Assembly: GCA_963070105.1 (NCBI GenBank)
Contig: OY718805.1
Location: 9,831,652 to 9,895,651 of the forward strand
Length of the DNA: 64,000 nt
Source of the DNA: Litomosoides sigmodontis
Lineage: Eukaryota; Nematoda; Chromadorea; Rhabditida; Onchocercidae
Direction: 5' to 3'
Below, in pieces: positions 57,298 to 64,000 of this stretch (its first letter is position 1; each line of letters opens with the position of its first letter). Below the pieces are notes generated by a model, which saw only the letters and a list, made by a program, of their open reading frames with translations, searched no databases and was not told where the DNA came from. Made by a program: the position numbers and the translations under genes.

Positions 57298-60200
57298 ATG
57301 GCGGACCGACGTAAAGGAGGAAAAAAAAAATCCACTGATGTAAGTATCTATTTTTATCATCCTGTATGTGTAATTGATTCGTTTGATAGATTATGCAGGA
57401 ATAGATGATAAATGAATGAGGAAATGGATGACCAGAAAACTAGAGCATAATCAGTATACTTTTCTGTTCATTTAATTGAAATTCAACATTTCTCTCGTGA
57501 GTCCCATCTAAACCTCTCTATATATTTCACCAGAATTTTTACCACTGAGATAATATCTTTAACATGTGTTATCGACTATTAGGAACTTAAACTACTGCTG
57601 ACTGAAATGCTTTGATTCCTTATTTTCATTGTGGAAATTTCAGCTGAATCAAAAGCTGACAAAGGAGGAGGACAGTATTGCTCGTTATGTTCGATTTAAT
57701 TGTCCAACAAAGTCAACAATATTTGAAGGCAATGAAGTGCATTACTTTACCGGTATTAGTTTTATTTTCCATTGCTTGTTTTTATAAAGGGCTTTCTTTT
57801 ATGAGTTTTGTAGGAAAGGGTAAATTGCTCTTTGTAGTAAAGAACAAACACCTTTCCATTTTGCAGAGAATAGAAGAGTCAAAAAAACGAAATGCAGGAA
57901 GGATGATTTTGTGTTGTTGTGAAACTTTTGTGGAAGATAAAACGGGTTTATTTACTGTTAAATGATTCTGGTTGAACCTAACAATTATGAATGCTTAAGG
58001 TGCAAAGGCTGTTGATACGTTATATGAGTCAAAGAAATACGGACATGCAGCGAAAAATGTAAGATTCGCTACACGGCATGCAGCTGTCACGTTCATGCGC
58101 TTACTTCTGGAAAAAGGTCTATTTTTTAGGGCAAAGAAGTTAGTTCCAAAAAAGAAGGACGATAAAAAGGTTATCCTTAATTTTTGTTTAAGGGTTATAT
58201 AATACTTCCGCTTTTTATTAATATTTTATGCAGTACTTTTTCTAAGGTAACAATTACGGTAATTTTAGGATCAGAAGGAAAAAGGAGATGTTAACAAATC
58301 TCCGAAAAAGAAGCCAGGTAGGAGCGACCAAAGTGAAAAGGAAAAGGAAAAAGAAAAAAATAAGGACGAAAGAAAAGAAGAAAGTGATGACAACGATGAA
58401 GAAAATGAAAGAGGAAAAAACAAGAAGAAGGTTAATTGTTTATTTTAATGTTTCGACAGGATTTACCATTCTTATTGTGTATTTTCAGGAAGATGAAGAG
58501 AAAAAAAAGCGTAAGATCAAATTAGAACTTCATCGGGAACAATCATTTAATGATGCAAATGATGTTTACGTTTGGATTTTTGATCCAACTCCCTTATTTA
58601 AGAAGGTTATTGGTGCTCTTATGGGTTAGTTTCTCATCTCTTTGTTCACTAGAACTTAGTGCTGTCATATTTAGATGGATATTATTGAATTTTTCTTGTC
58701 GCAGAAGTTCTTTTTATGAGAAGATACCAAGTTACTACCCTGTGCAATCATTATGTAGTTAACATGCTTAGGAAAAATGCTTAACATGTTGGGATTTGAT
58801 GAACATGAAAAAGAAAGCGTAGCATCGTTGAGTTAAAGTGGAGGACAGATGTGCGTGTAGAAATTATTTATTTTACACGTTTATCGCGTTCTCTGCATTC
58901 TGCTTTTTACGTAGCCAGTAACGGCATTTAACTTGTTTTTTAACACTGTCATCCAACAGTAATGGATTATGCGGTTTAAAATAATTCCAAACCTTGTATT
59001 ACTTCTCACTGTGTTGTGAAACATATCTCTAATTTCTGGGAAGTCCTTTTCATTTTAGGCGAGAATCAGTACGTGCAATGTCGTGAAAGTTCAGTGGTGA
59101 TGCTATGAAAAGCTGTAGTTTATATAACTAAAAAGACAAAAAAGAAATGTTTATTTCAAATTATTTCAGTACTGGGTACCATCGCGGGTTGTTTATTTCC
59201 ACTTTGGCCGATGTGGTTGCGGCAAGGAGTTTATTATTTATCAATCTGTGGATTAGCTTGTTTTGGACTACTTATTGGTGTTGCAGTAGGTAAAATTTTT
59301 GATTTTCAATTTTACATACACGTCGTTAGAGCAGACGTTTATTTTTCTTATTTACAGCTCGAACAATACTATTTGCTATAATATGGACAGTTACCATGGG
59401 CAAACATAGATTGTGGTTATTACCTAATTTAACGGAGGATTGTGGCTTCTTTGAGTCATTTCAACCTTGGTACACTTATGAATATTGCTCTGGTGTGGTT
59501 TCCACAAATAGTAAGAAGAAAAAAAATGATGGAAAGAAGAAATCCGGTATTTTTTCCTTGCAGTTTCAGAACGTATTTTAAGTGAAATTCTTAATATGGA
59601 CACCAATGCTGTCTGATTGACCCAAATATTTATTAGATGATGAACCGTTAATGACTAAGGAAGAGATAAAGTGTAGTGATACTGGTCGTCAAACAATTGA
59701 AGTAAATAAAGTTGGGAACGAAAAACAACCTCGAAAAAAAGAAAGCAGAGATGATTTTGGCAATGATAATGCGAATGATCGAACAGATGAAGAAGCAGAT
59801 AGTCTTTCGGATTCGGATGGTAGAACCAGTCAGGTTGTTTATAACTTGATTTTTAAAATTGTCTCTTTAAATTCAAGTTTTGTGTGAGATTTGTGGTCTG
59901 GTATGGTTGTTACACTGTCAGTTATTTCAATAGATAGAAAAGGAACTGTCATTTTTAATTCGATAATATCTTAGGAAGGATAGCAGTTTTGATTATTTAT
60001 CGAATGGCAGTAATTGTTTGCTAAGTCGTGATGTTAATTTGAGATGCTAAATCACATTTTGGATTTTTGTGTTGTCTGTGTTCCATATTGCGAGTTGATT
60101 TTCTTTTGTTTTTCTTTTGAGCTTGGTCTATTTTTTCTAAAAGTACTGCGTTGAGGTTTAATTTTTGTTCAGGAAACTAGTGATTCACCAAATAATGGTG

Positions 60201-60301
60201 GTGGTACCGGAAGCGGTGGCAACGACAGTGGCAACCGTAAGATACGATCAAGACGACGTGCTAGGAAAGCAGACGATGATTTCGTACTTGTTAATAAGTG
60301 A
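57298..60301 (+). CDS. SEC62: SEC62, ER membrane translocation component
   Basis: Partner of the Sec61 channel and SEC63 in post-translational import into the endoplasmic reticulum, and an ER-phagy receptor in mammals. Exons 57298-57339, 57644-57752, 58000-58169, 58269-58430, 58489-58624, 59170-59289, 59358-59546, 59637-59833 and 60173-60301 give 417 residues (human 399). The N-terminal cytosolic domain carries VRFNCPTKSTIFEGNEVHYF and FRAKKLVPKK, followed by a long Lys/Glu-rich linker. WIFDPTPLFKKVIGALMVLG leads into two membrane helices (about 206-226 and 228-255) joined by WPMWLRQG. The C-terminal cytosolic tail is acidic and ends DDDFVLVNK, a good LC3-interacting-region candidate. Phase closes over all eight introns. 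Confidence 0.95.
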
Positions 60302-61130
60302 TGCTAGTGTGATTAAACGTTATTCATTTATGCCTGTCAACTTTTTAAGAGTTGTTGAAGAAATAACAAGTAATGATGTATTGGAAGATCGGTTTTCCGC
60401 TTTAGTGACTTATTAATGTGATATTAGACTGTTTTTGTGACCGCTTAAAAATACTGATCATTTTATCTGCATAATTTCAGATGTGTGTGTGTAGGCCGAT
60501 TGTTTTGATGCTATGCTTCAATTATTACGGACGGCTTGTTTCTTATAAATTTTCAGAATAGAAATCTGTTTGCTTGCAAATTCCTTAAAATTTATTTTGG
60601 CTATCTTTTTTTTTGGACAACACCCGTTTATTTCTGGGCTCTGACTCAAATATCTTGAGTTTGATTGTTATCTCTTCCTCATTACTCTTTTCATGCAGTC
60701 TGATCGTGCAAATTTGTTAACTTATTATATAGGAAAGTTTAAAAGAAAAATCAGAAAATGGTAGTTTCCTAGCCTATTTCCTTACAAATTTGGTGAAAAA
60801 AAAGATCCGCTTTTTTCCCTCTTGTTATATACTGTTTTATGATGTAAATACTGTTGTGTAGTCCTGCTTTTCAAACAATCCATTTCATATCCTCAACATT
60901 AACAAGCTTTCTTTCCATTTTTTGATTATTGTTCTTGTTTATGTTGTAGGCACGACTTTCATATATCATATGCTTCGCTCATGAATAGATTTTGATATTG
61001 GTAAATTAAAAATTTTTTCATTTCGAACAACTCGTGTTGGTGAACAAAAATTATTTATATTACAGGATACGATCCAATGCAACATAATGAGTACAATTAA
61101 ATCAGTTAGACATAGCGCGGCATCTGATAT
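60302..61130. other. Convergent intergenic region between SEC62 and the MSP-domain gene
   Basis: The genes converge, so both 3' UTRs fall here. No gene is seen. Confidence 0.5.
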
Positions 61131-61136
61131 TTTATT
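61131..61136 (-). terminator. Poly(A) signal of the MSP-domain gene
   Basis: AATAAA on the minus strand, 19 bases past the stop codon. Confidence 0.6.
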
Positions 61137-61155
61137 TAAGCATTGCACATTTCCA

Positions 61156-62292
61156 TTATTCGTGCTGCGATGCTTCCGATTGCTTTAATTTAGCTGTACG
61201 AATGACTGATTTGGTTGGGACTTGTTGGGCTTTTGCTCGTTGCCAGCATAACAACGCATTTGCATCTTTGGTAATCCATTGCATGCCAACCACCGTATAG
61301 AGTATAAGGAAACGATCCTGAAATATTTGCTCTATTTTTTGACTGAAAATTAAACGATGAATAAAATTATTGTTCCTTAAGTAATATTTCAATAGGTTCT
61401 AGATTTTCCGCTACACTGCATTCTTCTCACAAATATGCAATGTTTATATTATTTTAGAATTGCGTGGTTGCTTTAGTATTTTCTAAAACACTGCGGAAGG
61501 TTTCTTTGGTAGAAGAACAAAATTCTGTATATATCTACAAAACTGAAACTCGAAACTGGGAACTAAAAACATCAGAATAGTAAATGTTTCAGCATGAATT
61601 TTAGCTTCTTTATAGACTATGCATTCATAATTTGATAAAGTTTTCATAATTTTTATTCATTACCTAGTAATTATGATCTATGATTGCTTAAAATTGAATG
61701 TTTTACAAGACTCGTTTTTGCAAGAGTTTTCTAGACTTGAAACTGAGGGTACTTTATAGTCTTAAATATTATTAAGAAGTCACTACTAATATTAGTAACT
61801 TAACGGGAAGGCAGAACAGCAGCTATTTACATGCGTACCGTACCGTTGCATCGATCTCGCAATGATGACGATATACTAGGATGACCGTTTCGTGTTGAGG
61901 ACGTAATATTCCAGCACAGTCCAAAATACTAATTCGACTATTTGACGTGCATTTAATCTGAAGAGGCAATTCGGCAGTGATGATGGTGATGGTAATGCCA
62001 ATTAGCGTGAAATTAATGAAACAGCTAGCCACTGGGACTTACCCTACCCACCTTGTAAAGAACAGGATAGTCGCTTGAGTTGCGCAATGTTATTGTTGAT
62101 GAAGCACCTAACTTTAGCTGAAAAATTTATCCCCTAATTAATTCATGCTTTTTTTTTTAAATAAAATGTTTAATTTACTGCAGGAGATGAGCAATGGCAT
62201 TTTTTTTACGGAGACATTAAGCATATCTGATATGTGGTTGCCACCGAAACTGATAGCATAGATATTTGGTACTTCGACGAAATGAACATAAA
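61156..62292 (-). CDS. MSP-domain protein (5' end not resolved)
   Basis: The major-sperm-protein fold is an Ig-like beta sandwich. Nematodes use it in sperm motility and signalling and in many small cytosolic proteins. Exons in transcript order: 62292-62210 (tentative), 62117-62052, 61957-61844, 61317-61156. The domain reads LKLGASSTITLRNSSDYPVL, then YKIKCTSNSRISILDCAGIL, then RPQHETVILVYRHH and DRFLILYTVV. This follows the MSP order of N-S-D, the Y-K-I-K-C-T-x-N strand, G-x-L-x-P and D-x-F. The tail of about 30 residues after the domain is basic and polar (AKLKQSEASQHE). The first listed exon (VHFVEVPNIYAISFGG) joins in phase but looks unlike the usual MSP N-terminus, and no start codon was found, so the gene is incomplete here. 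No transmembrane tail is present, so it is not VAP-like. Confidence 0.75.
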
Positions 62293-62959
62293 CTTGCAAG
62301 TGATCGAAAATTAACACGCATACTTACTTAACAATTGCTGCAAAATTAGACGCTTCTCTGATGAGAAGATTTAAATCAAATTTTAGCTTTCGCATGCGTT
62401 GCTTTTCATCTCATTCGGTGCAATTTTTAAGTGTCCAATTACTTGGATAACAAATTTAATAACCGAATGGAAAAACTTTCGAATAGTTTATTCGCATATT
62501 TTCTTAGCATTGCCTAATTACAGCACTGCGACACTAAATCAGTTGCATTGAAATCACTAATTGCTTACAGTAATTACAGTGGGCAGCACATGAAATCCGT
62601 TATAATTGCTAGGCATTTTTGGAAATTCCTCCATGCCAAATGTTTCAGTTACACCATTCTCACTCATTAAAATTTTAAAAAATGATATTTAACGGAAAAT
62701 TTCAACTGTATTTATCAATCTTAATGCGATGAAAATTTAATGAATCAAGAATTTTCATCCATTATTTGTGATGGAAATGAACTTTGCTTATGCAATAAGA
62801 CAAAAAAAACACATGTAAACTTACGTGCTAAAATTTTAAAATGATGTTAACCAAAGATAAAATGTACGTGTGGTACTAATAGCAAGGGAAATAAAGGATT
62901 ATGGAATGATGGATGAGATTTCTAAACATATGCGTTACGTGTACACATGCAAAGTTATT
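62293..62959. other. Short region between the MSP-domain and thioesterase genes
   Basis: The missing 5' exon or exons of the MSP-domain gene and the 3' UTR of the thioesterase gene should lie here. No exon could be fixed. Confidence 0.4.
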
Positions 62960-63515
62960 TTAACTAGCGCTAGATTCTCGTTCCTTAAAGACACCTTTGA
63001 TGATTGCTTCTGAAGTTGCCGTCATTAGCAAATTGCCCGTTGCTGTCCATAAATGATGTTGGATAAATGCTCGACCGCATTCTGAAAATCCATTCACAAC
63101 TGATCGATGAATTACTCAAATGAAACACACACGCATTGTATTGTTACAATGGAATAAATGATTATTTAATTTGAAATTTGAAACATTTCACAGAATATTT
63201 CCAATAATTCCAGTAAACAACAACTTATGATTTTTAAAAAAAAAACAAAAGAAATAACAAATTCAATATAAAAATGACCATTTTATATTTTGATAATTCA
63301 CTAATTAGTCCAAATATTTACAGTAAAATAAGGAAATCATAATTACTGATACTAATTGCTTTAGAGAAAGTGTAATTGGTATTGGAAAAGTGCATTCTTT
63401 ACTTGCAATGGAAAAGTGATTCTCGCATAGGAGCCACTCATTGCTATCGATGTCATTGCTATGAATCCACAAGCAGAAATCGAGTGGTAGCAACTGGGTT
63501 GGTGAGAAACCACGG
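62960..63515 (-). CDS. Acyl-CoA thioesterase II / ACOT8-like, C-terminal part
   Basis: TesB/ACOT8 double-hotdog enzymes hydrolyse acyl-CoA, in animals mainly in peroxisomes. Two exons are visible: 63515-63403 and 63081-62960, the second ending in TAA. They encode [20 protein letters not shown], then [20 protein letters not shown], then [16 protein letters not shown]. This matches the family's last hotdog: L-D-x-x-x-W-x-H, the E/D-W-L-L segment, the G-R-x-x-x-x-x-x-W segment and the final strand. The usual V/C-Q-E-G in the last strand (catalytic Gln) reads T-S-E-A here. There is no obvious peroxisomal SKL-type terminus (ends SSAS). The upstream exons are outside the window or not recognised in 63516-64000. 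Confidence 0.7.
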
Positions 63516-64000
63516 CTAAAACATATTCAGGTTTCCTCAAAATTTGATTTTTCAGCTTTCCACTTTAGGATTTAGAGCAACAACCGATCACATCAAGCGT
63601 GAGTCACGCAACTAAACAAACTGGTAAAGTTTACAATTTCAAAATGACACGGATAGTTCGTAGTTATACTGTGTACACAAATTACATCAGTATATTATGC
63701 ATATTGCAAATAACTGTAAATGAGAATAAATCATTGAGATGTTGGATTCAATCAAACCTGATATGATATCGTAACATGGATGGCAGGAAGGTTGTTTCCA
63801 CAAAATATGATGCTAACAATTTATGAAAATTTAAATTTTCATCTGCAAATTCAAACAATAGCAACAAATTTCAATCTAATTTTACTCCAAAGAGAAAAAA
63901 ACAATTGGCAAAAAATTAAAATGCGAAGAAGTTTGTTTGTTAAAACAAATATCTACCAATTTTTTGCTTTGTTTTAGCCCAGATTTTAGTATAAAATCCT
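63516..64000. other. Right edge, probable intron of the thioesterase gene
   Basis: No exon in phase with the thioesterase exon at 63515 was found. The sequence is AT-rich and intron-like. Confidence 0.4.

Overview
The window looks like nuclear DNA of a nematode. It is AT-rich and intron-dense, with many introns of about 50-500 bases. It encodes an MSP-domain protein and a MIG-18-like secreted protein, both nematode-type families, and carries a near-exact copy of the nematode microRNA miR-236. Most genes have a TTTYAG-type 3' splice site without an upstream exon just before the start codon, as expected for spliced-leader trans-splicing. A spirurid or filarial worm is a reasonable guess, but that is inference only.

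Layout. A 16-exon ZNF598/Hel2 ribosome-quality-control E3 ligase is at 1334-6307 (+). About 14 kb without a recognisable protein gene follows, full of microsatellites but holding a mir-236 hairpin on the minus strand at 8777-8850. Next on the minus strand are a regulator of G-protein signalling with two RGS domains (20184-25830), a small secreted MIG-18-like fibronectin-type-I-like protein (28319-28894) and a complete 19-exon CSTF3/CstF-77 mRNA 3'-end-processing factor (31552-38891).

From 40459 the plus strand carries five genes in a row: NDUFAF2 (complex I assembly), ATPAF2/ATP12 (ATP synthase assembly), a PAP2-family lipid phosphate phosphatase, a conserved-looking gene I could not identify (49713-54243), and SEC62 (ER protein translocation). 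NDUFAF2 and ATPAF2, both mitochondrial assembly factors, are 617 bases apart. A splice acceptor abuts the ATPAF2 ATG, so they may be an operon. At the right edge, on the minus strand, are an MSP-domain gene and the 3' end of an acyl-CoA thioesterase II/ACOT8-like gene that leaves the window.

Exon chains were assembled by eye from splice consensus, reading phase and remembered family patterns. Chains for ZNF598, CSTF3, the lipid phosphatase, SEC62, NDUFAF2 and the RGS gene close in frame from ATG to stop. ATPAF2 and the unidentified gene each contain a doubtful junction. No transposon with intact coding sequence, rRNA, tRNA or CRISPR array was seen.
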